A stretch of DNA of 64,000 bases from Anticarsia gemmatalis (GCF_050436995.1 NC_134769.1:4402001-4466000); one strand, 5' to 3'; shown: positions 37,862 to 48,428, numbered from the stretch's first letter. A program made the numbers and translations. Notes: a model not told the origin generated them from the letters alone.

Positions 37862-38454
37862 GTGAGGAAACAAAAGACACAAATTGCAGTATACATATAT
37901 AGCATATTGTCGATTGAAAGTAAAAACGATACGTGTCCGGGAGGTTAGAAAGAAACTCACCAATCGCATTGTATTTTGAACTTTATATTCATACATTATG
38001 TTAATTAAACGACCTGTATGTGAGGGGTTTTCTTCTAAAAAGATTGCCAAGAACTGGGGCAGTACGATGACATGTTAAAACAATCCAAGTTTTACCGTAA
38101 ACTAAAGATGAGTTCTGCATATAACGACATGTATGTCCGTGTATGTAACGGTGTCCTTTCAATAACAGTGGAATTTCCATCAACAATTTTCGATGCGGCA
38201 TCAGATGGTAGATTTCTACTCAAAATACCTTTCAATATTAATGACTAAGTACTTCGCATAATTATCGACCTTAACTTCTCTCAACGGAATATAAATTGAC
38301 GCCGCTGAATTATTTAGTTGATAACTTTTAAGATAGGTATTAGGGCACGGGGATTTCAATGATTATACCGGCTTTGCTAGTTGAGGTACCAAGTTAATTG
38401 TAACTTAACTTCTTTGTACCCTTATACACTTTCTGATGTTTTTATTCGGCTAAA

Positions 38455-38670
38455 CTAGCGCCCACCTGCGACTTTGTCGGCGTGGACTTTAGTTTTTCCA
38501 GTTTTCGTACGACTGTTTATTGCTTCACCACTGTTAGGCATAGCGTGATGTTATATAGCCAGCCTTCTTAAATAAATGAACTATTCGACACAAAAATATC
38601 TTTCAAATCGGACCATCAGTTTCTGAAATTAACGTGTTCGAACAAAATAACTTGTCAGCTTTATTTTACT
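38455..38670 (-). mobile_element. Helitron-like fragment in ankyrin intron 3
   Basis: Begins CTAGCGCCCACCTGCGACTT and contains GGCATAGCGTGATGTTATAT and AAATCGGACCATCAGTTTCT, then GTCAGCTTTATTTTACTAG. These are diverged forms of copies A and C. Confidence 0.6.
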
Positions 38671-39240
38671 AGCAAAATGTATTTAAGATCCGTCACTGGT
38701 CCGTCACGTCACACGTTTTTAGACAGATAACGGCCTCTACACCATTCTAAGTATATAAAATAGTAATCCAAGAGTTCGTTTCTACGATTCTGTTGTCCAA
38801 ATTCATGTCATTTGAGTGGTTGGCATGTAGACACGTGCGTGACGATACGCGCTATGTATTCTCCGTGTAACGATGACTGCTGCTGTCGTTTAACATTGTT
38901 GCACTCAATACGAATGCTTTTTCATTGTTTACTTATATTTAACTACAGACATCCATGCAATCATTCCCCACACACATTTTAAGTTTTTTACCTTTAAGCC
39001 TTCGATTAGGCGATGAAACGAATGCCATGTCAACGTCTTAGTTGTTGAATGCGAGAAAAAGTGTGGAATATCAAGTTGGAGACGTTATTTGGTAGAAATC
39101 ATGTGAAACTGGGTATTTCCACCTGTCACACGCGGAAAATTGTTGATGAAACACTTGGGCAGTACTATTTACAGCTGAATTTTGTATTGTCAATACGACT
39201 TTCTTTAATCTTGGGCCGATTTTCATGCAACTATTTAGTA

Positions 39241-39595
39241 TTAAATTGTGATATTCGTTCCTCTTTTTTACTCTATTGTCGCAAAGATATTCCTACTTTA
39301 TTAAATATTTGTATAACCTCGTATAAGTACTGTGATATAAACCCTCTCATTCATAAAAATATATGAAGTTATGAAAAGCTTATAAAGTGTTTTGTTTCTT
39401 TCACTCCTTAGCGAAATGAAAGAGAGAAAACATATTATAGTAGCTTTTTAACTAAAATAAGTTCATAATGAGTTTATGAATAAGACGGTGAGTATTAAAC
39501 TGTGTTATTCCTTCCTCTTTTTTACTCTATTGTCGCAAAGAAATTCCTATTTTAATTAAATATTTTTATAACCTTATATAAGTACTATAGAATTT
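39241..39595 (+). repeat. Pair of ~100-bp direct repeats in ankyrin intron 3
   Basis: 39241-39338 and 39494-39595 share CTCTTTTTTACTCTATTGTC, GCAAAGA(T/A)ATTCCTA and ATAAGTACT, about 90 percent alike by eye, with about 155 bp between. The origin is unknown. Confidence 0.7.
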
Positions 39596-39652
39596 AATGT
39601 TTAACGCAGGGTTAATGACCGCTAGTATACCTAAATCTACGTTTATTTCCAG

Positions 39653-39808
39653 GATGGGTTCACGCCTCTAGCGGTGGCGATGCAGCAAGGCCACGACCGC
39701 GTGGTGGCCGAGCTGCTGGAGTCAGACACGCGAGGCAAAGTCAGGCTGCCCGCGCTACACATCGCCGCCAAGAAGAACGATGTCAAAGCTGCTACACTGC
39801 TTTTAGAA
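39653..39808 (+). CDS. Ank2: Ankyrin exon 4: ANK repeats 5-6
   Basis: Acceptor TTATTTCCAG, donor GTAAGT, 156 bp (52 codons), phase 0 at both ends. It encodes DGFTPLAVAMQQGHDRVVAE, then the family's shortened repeat boundary SDTRGKVRLPALHIAAKK, and ends TLLLE. The GKVRLPALHIAA junction is a signature of ankyrins and helps fix the gene family. Confidence 0.95.
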
Positions 39809-40071
39809 GTAAGTTTATGAGAGAGTTTATGAAGGTTAACTTTGGGATTAAAATACTAATCAAACATTCTGAATATTTAATAATCTTTTACACGTTTGAC
39901 GCAAATTTTTGAGTATTGGAAAAAACTTCCTTTTTCTGGAGTAGCTTGTTCGATTTAAATTGCATAAGACGGGTAGGTACCTTAATGTACTTGTTTAGCA
40001 TCTCACATTATAATAACACGCATGCGATAATACCTTTAAGTAATTTACAGATTTAGATTGGGTTACGGGAT

Positions 40072-40195
40072 ACCAGTAGCGCGACTCTCTACGGTACTAT
40101 AAAGAATCGAGAATTTGTACATAGTTGCTACGGCGCTGATCAATTTTTCATACAAAATTTCTCGGTTGTCGGTGGCTTAGTTGACAGTCTTCTTC
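40072..40195 (-). mobile_element. Degenerate MITE of the TAGCTCGATTCTCTAC family in ankyrin intron 4
   Basis: AGTAGCGCGACTCTCTACGG, then CTACGGCGCTGATCAATTTT, TCATACAAAATTTCTCGG and TTGTCGGT. The right end is lost. It lies 100-220 bp before exon 5. Confidence 0.6.
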
Positions 40196-40291
40196 TTCTA
40201 GCGCCTCAGATATGATACTTATTTATTTGGCCTGCGTTATTAAAACAATTAATATCACTAGTATTCAATTTAACGTCTTATTTACTTGCAG

Positions 40292-40493
40292 AACGAACAC
40301 AACCCAGACGCATGCTCAAAGTCGGGCTTCACGCCGCTGCACATAGCCGCTCACTACGGCAACGTGGGCGTCGCTAGGGCTCTGCTAGCGGCCGGCGCAG
40401 ACGCGGGACGAGCCGCCAAACACAACATCACGCCGCTACACGTTGCCAGCAAGTGGGGACAGCTGGCTATGTTAGACCTGCTTGTGGAAAATG
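40292..40493 (+). CDS. Ank2: Ankyrin exon 5: end of ANK repeat 6, repeat 7 and start of 8
   Basis: Acceptor TTACTTGCAG, donor GTAACT, 202 bp, phase 0 in and phase 1 out. It encodes NEHNPDACSKSGFTPLHIAA, then the AHYGN repeat and KHNITPLHVASKWGQ, ending LLVEN plus the first base of Gly. A tRNA-derived SINE starts 37 bp after the donor. Confidence 0.95.
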
Positions 40494-40530
40494 GTAACTA
40501 TATCTTACTGATATTTTAAAGTAGACTAGA

Positions 40531-40714
40531 CGTCCTCCGTGGCGCAGTGGTTAAAGCGGTCATCACGTTACTACCACCGCGTCGGGAGGGCGTGGGTTCA
40601 ATTCCCACATGTGACAGCTATTTGTGCGATCCACAGATAGTTGTTTCGGGTTTGGTTGTACTTAGTGTCCGTTGTTTGTATGTTTGTAAAAGTCCCCACG
40701 ACCATTAAAAAAAA
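40531..40714 (+). repeat. tRNA-derived SINE, copy 2, in ankyrin intron 5
   Basis: CTCCGTGGCGCAGTGGTTAA (box A) and GTGGGTTCAATTCCCAC (box B), then a body ending TTGTTTGTATG and CCCCACGACC and an A-rich tail. It matches 10108-10297 but keeps a better tRNA-like head. It is not a working tRNA gene. Confidence 0.78.
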
Positions 40715-41752
40715 CGTTTGTCTGCCTGTTACGTTTTCACGGCTAAAGCAAATTTAACAATTTCACGGTTAAACCCGATTAAACAAAAATTAACACGGTT
40801 AAACTTGAAGACTTAACTTAAAGACTCAAAACTAAACCTAGCCTTCATGGAATTATTTAAAAATTTACCCCTAAGTAATTGATTTGGGGTTTGAAACTTT
40901 GTCAACGAGCAGCGCTGGATTGGCTTTTAGAAAAGCTAAACTAAATCTGTATCAAAAATGCCTAAACTAAGTTTTTACAGGGATCCATAATGTAATTAGC
41001 GCGTTAATTGTCGAAATTGCCGAACAATTACATACCTACAACATATGTTTACTTTTTACGGGACACGCGACTGCGCTATTAAATTAAACGTCTACATGAT
41101 TGAAATATCATATAACAAAGAATCCGTTGAATGTTTGTCCGCACGATATGCTGTCAATCAACGATCACAGAAGTATTCTTGTATGACAGGCCGAATTATG
41201 TGAATTGCTTGATAATTTGACATCCGTCTCGCTATGAATATATGACTTAAAAATACACGTTTTCGGTGAAAGTCTGTTTTTTAATAATTAACCTGGGTGA
41301 TTGACATCAGTGGAAAATGATAATGATTACTGAAGTGCTTCGACAATCAATCACGCTTGTGACAACTAACTGCGATTTTGTACATTCTGTGCACCAACGA
41401 ATCTTATAAGTAGTTGATGTAATAAGTGTAATGACCTCTTCGCCAATATTCAGCTAAGGTGGCCATTTTCATAGAAACTAGCCTTCTGTGCTACTGCTTA
41501 TTTCTAGTATACCTACCAAAAGACTTAGAAATAACTTTTTGGCCTGACATATTTTGAGAATAACTTTTCCCGAGCCTTTAAACCGAGCTCTTTGCGTCGC
41601 ATTTATCACCGCCATAAAAGCAGTTCGTTGACATAATGCATATTGCAACTTATCATGATGACAAATATTTTTTCTGCAGTATCCAGAAAATATTAATAAA
41701 TATAAATATCATTAAGATTCAACTAATTAAAACTGTATTTGTATGTTTACAG

Positions 41753-41877
41753 GAGCCAATATAGCAGCAGTCACACGAGACGGACTGACACCGCTGCACT
41801 GCGCCGCTCGCTCCGGACACAGTAATGTAGTATCACGGCTATTGCAGCATGGAGCTCCTATTACTAGCAAAACTAAG
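41753..41877 (+). CDS. Ank2: Ankyrin exon 6: end of ANK repeat 8, most of repeat 9
   Basis: Acceptor ATGTTTACAG, donor GTACAA, 125 bp. It completes the split Gly and reads ANIAAVTRDGLTPLHCAARS, ending ITSKTK in phase 0. Exons 5 and 6 total 109 codons. The donor is followed by an in-frame open stretch ending at TAA (41941-41943), so intron retention would give a truncated protein of nine repeats. Confidence 0.94.
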
Positions 41878-42261
41878 GTACAAAACACTGCCAATGAGTT
41901 TATTATTGACCTATTTAAGGGCTTCATTGCATTAAATAAGTAAAGGACTATCTTTTCACTTATATCGTAGTATGTTATTCAATAGATGAAAAACAACTTA
42001 AAACAAGACTGTGTATTCATGAAAATGTTAACAATTTGCTGCCCTCTTACGGGGTTTTTTATACTGTACTTTTGTAACCTGTAACGCTCAGTGTCATAGA
42101 TGTTTGAATTTGGTCAGCATTAGTCGGTTTGAATAGAAAGATAGGCCCTTTTAACCTTTATTTCTAACTTAATTTCTGATAAGTTAAGTACCTACTTAAG
42201 AAATTGAAATCTACCACTTTCGGATCAAACGTATACGTATTAATCGTACGCACATACGAAC

Positions 42262-42425
42262 GTATACTTTTTTTTGCGGGGGGAAAAATCCTTTCGGATA
42301 CTCAAATTTCCTGGGGGGGAAATTCTGGGTTATGTGATGATGCCACTAAAAAACCGCCCCGGTAGCGGAACATCTGGTGCGGAGATGGAAAAGCCCTGGG
42401 CTCTAAAAAACTTCACTAGTGCACG
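42262..42425. repeat. Degenerate dispersed repeat in ankyrin intron 6
   Basis: A T-run followed by GCGGGGGGAAAAATCC, ATGATGCCACTAAAAAACC and GCGGAGATGGAAAAGCCC. The pattern resembles a lepidopteran repeat I know only from memory. It ends about 70 bp before exon 7. Confidence 0.4.
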
Positions 42426-42495
42426 TACGTATATAACTTTAAGAACAGATAAAACATATCTTTATTTACTAATTAGTGTGTGATATAAATTTCAG

Positions 42496-42642
42496 AACGG
42501 ATTGACCCCTCTCCACATGTCCGTGCAAGGCGAACACGTGGAGACGGCCAAGGTTCTACTAGCGGAGGGCGCGCCCATCGATGACGTCACCGTCGACTAC
42601 CTCACCGCGCTGCATGTCGCCGCACACTGTGGACATGTCAAG
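42496..42642 (+). CDS. Ank2: Ankyrin exon 7: ANK repeat 10 and half of 11
   Basis: Acceptor AAATTTCAG, donor GTGAAT, 147 bp (49 codons), phase 0 at both ends. It encodes NGLTPLHMSVQGEHVETAKV, then DDVTVDYLTALHVAAHCGH, a stretch almost invariant among ankyrins, ending HVK. Confidence 0.95.
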
Positions 42643-42920
42643 GTGAATAGCACTTTATTTTGGAGAAGCTAAGGTTCAATTTACTGTGATGTGTATTTCT
42701 AATGTAAGTTTGGTTTTTCTTGTATTCTGCAGCTAATATTGCAAGCTTCTTTTTGTTATTGCTCTTTTTTAAGAATTGTCGAAGTTATTTGTATCGTGAT
42801 AGTTTTCTAGAGTTGTAATTTTTATTGCAATAAAACATAAAAGTACGGGGAATATGCAAAAATTGTTGTATAATAGTGTTTCTAGTCATAGTTGGTAATT
42901 GATGTTGTTTATTATTTCAG

Positions 42921-43050
42921 GTTGCTAAACTACTTCTGGACAGAAACGCGGACGCGAACGCGAGAGCACTCAACGGATTCACGCCTCTACACATTGCATG
43001 CAAGAAGAATAGACTCAAAGTAGTCGAATTACTGCTTAAATATGGCGCCA
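42921..43050 (+). CDS. Ank2: Ankyrin exon 8: rest of ANK repeat 11 and most of 12
   Basis: Acceptor TTATTTCAG, donor GTGAGT, 130 bp, phase 0 in and phase 1 out. It encodes VAKLLLDRNADANARALNGF, then TPLHIACKKNRLKVVELLLK, and ends at YGA plus the first base of Ser. This segment is essentially identical to the fly Ank2 sequence as I remember it. The 278-bp intron before it is the shortest in the gene. Confidence 0.95.
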
Positions 43051-43433
43051 GTGAGTGTTACTCTAACCCTACTTCTTTGTAACTTATTTTGTTACATGAT
43101 TTTGTGATAATTTCGGGAAACGTTTAATGCTTGTCAGGATGATTTTCAAAGACCCATTTGCTACTCACCTAGTCTATAAAAATGTAGTAAAAGTTTCTTA
43201 CCGCAGCCTTTTATTACACTGCAGTAACATAATTATAAGCTAACTAAAGTATTAATAATTAATTGTTTAGCTGTTTTTTAACAGGTATGTTAGTAATTTA
43301 AATGCTATACTAATATTTAAGTTTAGGCTTACTATTGTTAAGTTAAATAACATGTATTTCCTTGCTTTAGCCTACGTATAAGAAACTCTAACGAAATAGC
43401 AATAGACTCTAAAACACTATAATACTTTTTCAG

Positions 43434-43633
43434 GTAAATCAGCGACAACCGAATCAGGTCTGACTCCCCTCCACGTGGCCTCCTTCATGGGCTGTATGAA
43501 CATCGCGCTAGTGCTAGTAGGGGCTGGGGCTGCGGCCGATGCTGCTACCGCCAGGGGAGAGACACCCCTACATCTGGCGGCCAGAGCACACCAGACTGAC
43601 TTAGTCCGGGTGTTGCTTAGGAACAATGCTAAG
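43434..43633 (+). CDS. Ank2: Ankyrin exon 9: end of ANK repeat 12, repeats 13 and most of 14
   Basis: Acceptor CTTTTTCAG, donor GTAAAG, 200 bp. It encodes KSATTESGLTPLHVASFMGC, then ARGETPLHLAARAHQTDLVR, and ends NNAK in phase 0. Exons 8 and 9 total 110 codons. A 64-base hairpin lies 73 bp downstream of the donor. Confidence 0.95.
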
Positions 43634-43706
43634 GTAAAGCGACATTTGTTATTGTTATGTGACGTGTTAAATGTAGATTTTGAGGCTCGTTACAGGCCTA
43701 TTGGGG

Positions 43707-43841
43707 TTAATGTATAATAGAATACGGGAATTAACGCGAACACGCATTTTACCTTAAAATGCCTAACGTTGCGCCGAAACGTAAGGCATTTTAAGGTAAA
43801 ATGCGTGTTCGCGTTAATTCCCGTATTCTATTATACATTAA
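43707..43841. repeat. Near-perfect palindrome, 64-base arms, 7-base loop, in ankyrin intron 9
   Basis: Left arm 43707-43770 and right arm 43778-43841 are complementary with one mismatch, separated by GCGCCGA. Both outer ends read TTAA, so a TTAA-target foldback element is possible. A transcript would form a very stable hairpin. Confidence 0.9.
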
Positions 43842-44134
43842 ACATGCAACGCGAGAGTTTAAAAACCTATTGGGGTTGTTCAAATAATTGTTTTAATTTG
43901 CTTTAAAAGCAAATGCTGCCATCTTCTGCTCACAACTCGGTTTCTTGATATTCATTGCGCTTGAAACATGTACTTAAGAGTTGTTCCGATCATCTGACAA
44001 CATCTAGTCTCTTTAGTAAGATCATAGAATATTACATAGCTGTAATATTCCTAGAGAGTCTTTAAATACAGACAGTCAATAAGTTTGGTTATTTATATCA
44101 CACCTTATTTATATTTCTTTTACTTATTTTGCAG

Positions 44135-44288
44135 GTGGACGCGCGAGCTCGTGAAGAACAAACGCCCTTGCACGTAGCTGCTCGACTCGGTCACGGCGAT
44201 ATCGCGGCGCTACTGGTACAACATGGCGCTGACGTCACCGCCACTACTAAAGACAAATACACGCCACTACATATTTCTGCTAAAGAAG
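44135..44288 (+). CDS. Ank2: Ankyrin exon 10: end of ANK repeat 14, repeat 15 and start of 16
   Basis: Acceptor TTATTTTGCAG, donor GTATAA, 154 bp, phase 0 in and phase 1 out. It encodes VDARAREEQTPLHVAARLGH, then a repeat ending TATTKD and KYTPLHISAKE plus the first base of Gly. Confidence 0.95.
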
Positions 44289-44832
44289 GTATAATATACA
44301 TTACATACTTACGTTATATATTACATACAATTGTTCATGGTTTTCATATTTCAATATGCAATTTCTAAAAAAATACTTGGTTTTTCATACTACTATCATA
44401 AGCATGAGCTTGTATTGGTGCTAAGAGATAGTGTTGTCTTAATATTGTGAGAGGTACCTACCCTTCTTTAAATTCCATATTGGAATATATGCATTTTTTA
44501 ACATCATATGTGATAGAATATTAATGTAGTATTGTTTAATTACGTTTATTGGTGAATTGCACCAGTAATTGCTTTATAACACGACACTGTGTTGAGTATA
44601 GCGAGTGTGATGTTGAAATATTTTCGAATAATTTTTAAACATAAATTACACACAGCGCTATATTTTCTATACCATTCTTTAATATGGTACATATTTTATT
44701 TGTTCGTGACCGAAATACGCACAATTTTTCTTGTGTTTATTTGTGTAAAACCTCAACAAAAGTAGCATTTCACTCGCTACGTAATACATTTGAAACAAAA
44801 CACGCAAGCACCTCACCATTCGCTTTTAACAG

Positions 44833-45066
44833 GCAAAGAAGAAGTGGCGGCCATATTGTTGGAGCACGCCGCGCCCATCGAAGCGGAGACTCGCAAGGGT
44901 TTCACTCCACTGCATCTTGCGGCTAAGTACGGAGACACCGGCGTCGCTAGACTGCTGCTAGCTCGTGGCGCCGCCCCTGACGCCCCCGGCAGGTCACACA
45001 TCACCCCGTTACACATGGCTACTTATTACGGACACCCAGACATCGCGTTATTACTGCTAGACAAAG
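44833..45066 (+). CDS. Ank2: Ankyrin exon 11: rest of ANK repeat 16, repeat 17 and most of 18
   Basis: Acceptor CTTTTAACAG, donor GTACGT, 234 bp, phase 1 at both ends. It encodes KEEVAAILLEHAAPIEAETR, GFTPLHLAAKYGDTGVARLL and HITPLHMATYYGHPDIALLL, ending DK plus the first base of Gly. Confidence 0.95.
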
Positions 45067-46232
45067 GTACGTATCAATAATCGTCAGTTATTCGTGAGAA
45101 AAAGCTAAAAAACGGCTCGCGAGTTACTGATTTCTTTCCTTGGTAGTGTAAACGTTCATATACTATAAGAGTGCATTTCTATGGAAGCGGAGTTTGGTAG
45201 AGCGAAGGATATAGAACCGCAAGTCGACGATATTTCGAGTATTTTGATTGTTCGATTTGCAGTTTGTTCGAATCCGCTCTACAGAGCTTTGCTTCAGTAT
45301 AAATGCGCCCTAATGGCCTTATTAATAAACGTGGAACAGCCTGGTTAATTTATGTTTTGTCTCCTCTTTCAATTATGTTTATAACTACATGAAAGTGAGA
45401 AAGACAAAATACGCATTAATTATGTCAATCAGACGCTACGTTTGGTAATAAGGTAGTAAAAGTTTTACTTGTGAACGTTTGCAGTCATAATGATATGAAA
45501 TACTGAATTCATATTAAACTTTTGTAAATATTATTATGAATTACACATGCACAAATTGACATTTCTCTCACACTAAATATACACTCACCAAAATGTTCAA
45601 CCCTTTCGAGCTAAGGAAACATCAAACATCTTATTTGCCAGAACCAAATTGTATAAATATCTCAGAAACTTGATCATTCTATTCCTCTCGTACCTTTATA
45701 CTACAAAATGTAACATACATTCGATCACAAAATCACTTTTGTTATTCACAAATGCTTAACTCTTTCTTTTTGACAAACTTTTGAGGATTCTTGTGTCACC
45801 GACCCGCCAACTGTTGTTGACGACTAGACTTTCTCGGCTCTTCATTTAAAAAGATGTCTGCCACTTGTAGACTACCTTTAAAATATAGCCGTTCGTAAAG
45901 TATTTGGCATGAGTCAGAGGCTGTCTTTAATCTTTAAGCATTTATGAATAATAAAGAAACCTTCTTTATCAAACACTTTTTTTTTCTAAATCTACACATT
46001 GTACAAATGTAATGCTCCGTACTCACAAACGATATATCGCTATATTTTTACTCAAAAACGACAAAAAATCAATGCGAATCACTGCAAAACCAACAACATA
46101 ATGTCACTGAGCTCGAGAAAATTACTCGATCGAGTCATTTTGAGTAAAACTCGTGGCTCGATCGAGTAAATATGTGTACAGAGCATTATATCAGTAGTGT
46201 TGGCTAGAAGTAAGGCTAGTGTTGTATTGTAG

Positions 46233-46331
46233 GGGCCTCGCCGCACTCTCTGGCGAAGAACGGCCACTCGGCGCTCCACATAGCTTGCCGACACAACCAC
46301 CCTGATATCGCCTTCGCACTGCTCGAACATG
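46233..46331 (+). CDS. Ank2: Ankyrin exon 12: end of ANK repeat 18, most of repeat 19
   Basis: Acceptor TATTGTAG, donor GTAAGT, 99 bp, phase 1 at both ends. It is a one-repeat exon of the kind typical of ankyrin genes. It encodes ASPHSLAKNGHSALHIACRH, then NHPDIAFALLEH. Skipping it would keep the frame and delete exactly 33 residues. Confidence 0.93.
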
Positions 46332-46458
46332 GTAAGTGCTTTATATAGCTTCATTTATAAATACATAATACTTTTTGAACGGAGTTTCAGTAGTAAAATC
46401 AAATTATGGTAAGAATATCTTATGAAAGTTCAGCATTACAAAAATGTTACAAATTTTT

Positions 46459-46505
46459 AACCCATTAATGTCCCGCTGCTGGGCAAGGGTCTCCTCCGTC
46501 ATTTC
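46459..46505 (+). repeat. Short fragment of the GTCCCACTGCTGGGCAAG repeat
   Basis: AACCCATTAATGTCCCGCTG then CTGGGCAAGGGTCTCCTCC, in ankyrin intron 12. It is truncated after about 45 bp. Confidence 0.65.
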
Positions 46506-46792
46506 GAATAGTTTAATCTATCATAGTGTCACCTCGTTATGGATTCGAATCCTTAAGGAGACTTTTAACTTAACAACTTACTATTCAAGTGGATATAGAA
46601 AATAAAACTGTATCTTTTCAACTGAATACATTTAAAAATATGAGTAGTTATCGCAATTAAGGTCATGAAAATAACTTTACGGATTTTGGTTTCGCCTGCT
46701 AATTGTTTAACCGACAAAGCTTAGTCGGACATACACCACCACAAGTGTCATCGTTAAATGCATCTTTTAATAAAATATATATATTTCAACAG

Positions 46793-46921
46793 ATGCAGAC
46801 CCTAGTGTGAAATCCAAGGCAGGCTTCACACCTCTCCACATGGCGGCGCAGGAGGGTCACGAAGATTGTGTCGAGATGCTGATCGAAAGAGGCGCTGATG
46901 TCAATGTACCTGCTAATAATG
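46793..46921 (+). CDS. Ank2: Ankyrin exon 13: end of ANK repeat 19, most of repeat 20
   Basis: Acceptor ATTTCAACAG, donor GTACGT, 129 bp, phase 1 at both ends. It encodes ADPSVKSKAGFTPLHMAAQE, then GHEDCVEMLIERGADVNVPA, ending NN plus the first base of Gly. Confidence 0.95.
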
Positions 46922-47264
46922 GTACGTGGACTAAAGTAGAGAATAGAGTGAATCTGTTTATCACAGAAAGAAAGTTGTTTTTGGAAAGTAAATTGGAACT
47001 CTTCGTTTGTGGTACTTATCATATCGTTTGTGTCCAATTTTTGTATGTAATGTTTTATATCGCTAACTTGAAGTGTGTTCTTTTGCACTAAAACTAATGT
47101 AGATTTCAGACTCGAATAATCGAGACGCGCAACTTTAAACACTTTACTATATAAAGATCCAGTAGCTTTATCAATGAGTTTGTTAAGATTGACTGAATTA
47201 GAAGGTCAATTGTGGGTGCTGCAAGTATACAAATTGAGGTAAATAACAAAATGTATGTACGCAG

Positions 47265-47463
47265 GTCTGACGCCGGTGCACCTGGCGGCGGCGGAGGGCC
47301 GCACGGGCGTGCTGCGCGCGCTGCTGGGCGCGGGCGGGCACGTGTCGGCGCGCACGAGGGACGGCTACACGCCGCTGCACGCCGCCGCGCACCACGGACA
47401 CCACGCCGCCGCCAAGGCGCTGCTCGCCGCCAATGCTGATGTACACGCCAGAGCTGCGCATGG
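47265..47463 (+). CDS. Ank2: Ankyrin exon 14: ANK repeats 21-22, very GC-rich
   Basis: Acceptor ATGTACGCAG, 199 bp, phase 1 in and phase 2 out. It encodes LTPVHLAAAEGRTGVLRALL, GYTPLHAAAHHGHHAAAKAL and an ending ARAAH plus two bases of Gly. It is the most GC-rich exon, about three quarters G+C by eye, and rich in Ala, Gly, His and Arg. The donor is GTCCGT, weak at positions +3 and +4. It is nevertheless the site that joins correctly to exon 15 (GG|A TTC ACA gives GFT). Read-through would end at a stop at 47507-47509. Confidence 0.93.
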
Positions 47464-47828
47464 GTCCGTACCCACTCCACATTTATTTTATACTTCTTCT
47501 TCTTCTTAGCGTATCGATGGCAAACAAATTGATTAGACTGTATTGTATTTCAGAATATTCCAATAATCATAAAATTCAATATGACTTGATACTTGGCCAT
47601 TTCAGTCAAGTGTCTAAAAACAATTGTAGCTTCGTCTTATGATAAAAACGGGTAATTCCTCAATTTAATTTAGATATCTTTGGGTAGTATTAGAAACTCA
47701 GACAATTAATAAAAACATTTTCAGTCGCAAAAACCAGTAAAAAGTGTCTATTAAAATTTTTAAGATAATGTTTTCCAAATGTAATAAGTTTTCTTTCGTG
47801 TAATAATATGATATTCTGTTTGTAACAG

Positions 47829-47922
47829 ATTCACACCACTGCATCAAGCTGCACAACAAGGACATACACTGATTATCCAGTTACTACTGAAACACAATGC
47901 TGATCCAAACGCACTGTCTGCT
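47829..47922 (+). CDS. Ank2: Ankyrin exon 15: ANK repeat 23
   Basis: Acceptor TTTGTAACAG, donor GTAAGT, 94 bp, phase 2 in and phase 0 out. It encodes FTPLHQAAQQGHTLIIQLLL, then KHNADPNALSA. The HQAAQQGHT motif is diagnostic of the penultimate ankyrin repeat. Confidence 0.95.
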
Positions 47923-48022
47923 GTAAGTACCTACTCTACAACATTTTTATTTAATCAATATTTCATGATTATCCCTGAAGACAATATTCCTCTTTCTTTC
48001 GTATGGTTTTTATTTAGTAGTT

Positions 48023-48074
48023 AGATTTAGATTAGTCCAGCCAACCTCTAGGTTGGCTGGACTAATCTAAATCT
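48023..48074. repeat. Perfect hairpin, 25-base arms, 2-base loop, in ankyrin intron 15
   Basis: 48023-48047 and 48050-48074 are exactly complementary around CT. It lies between exons 15 and 16. There is no target duplication or known family. Confidence 0.9.
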
Positions 48075-48152
48075 TAGAAGCCTTCAACGTAGCTTAAACG
48101 TTGTTACATTGTTGGAAAACTATGATTAATAAACTTATTGAGGGTATGTGAA

Positions 48153-48255
48153 AAGTCCCCAAGGCGCCCTTGTCCAGTGTGGTGGATTGAAAGCCTAATC
48201 CCTCCCTCGTTTGGCAGGAGAACCTTGCCCTGCAGTGAGATTGTAACGGAAAAAA
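48153..48255 (-). repeat. Inverted fragment of the GTCCCACTGCTGGGCAAG repeat
   Basis: GGCGCCCTTGTCCAGTGTGG, CCTAATCCCTCCCTCGTTTG and CCTTGCCCTGCAGTGAGA are the diverged reverse complement of the repeat at 27205. It ends about 175 bp before exon 16. Confidence 0.65.
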
Positions 48256-48428
48256 AAATTACGTTCGCCATAACATTCCCTACAAAATATGGCTCGGCTC
48301 AGTTTTGACCACTCCTACCTAACCACAATTTCGCCTGAGTTGAAATATTTTCCATTAAAATTGCTTTATATTCCAAACATAATAAAAAGTACCAAAAACG
48401 AAATAGTAACGTACAATATTATTAACAG

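Noticed and set aside
40531..40620. tRNA gene in an ankyrin intron
   Set aside because: Better tRNA likeness than the other copy, but it has the same SINE body and an A-rich tail, and the region between the boxes is too long for a normal tRNA.
47106..47482. Minus-strand frames of 94 and 124 codons
   Set aside because: They are shadows of the GC-rich ankyrin exon 14 on the other strand.
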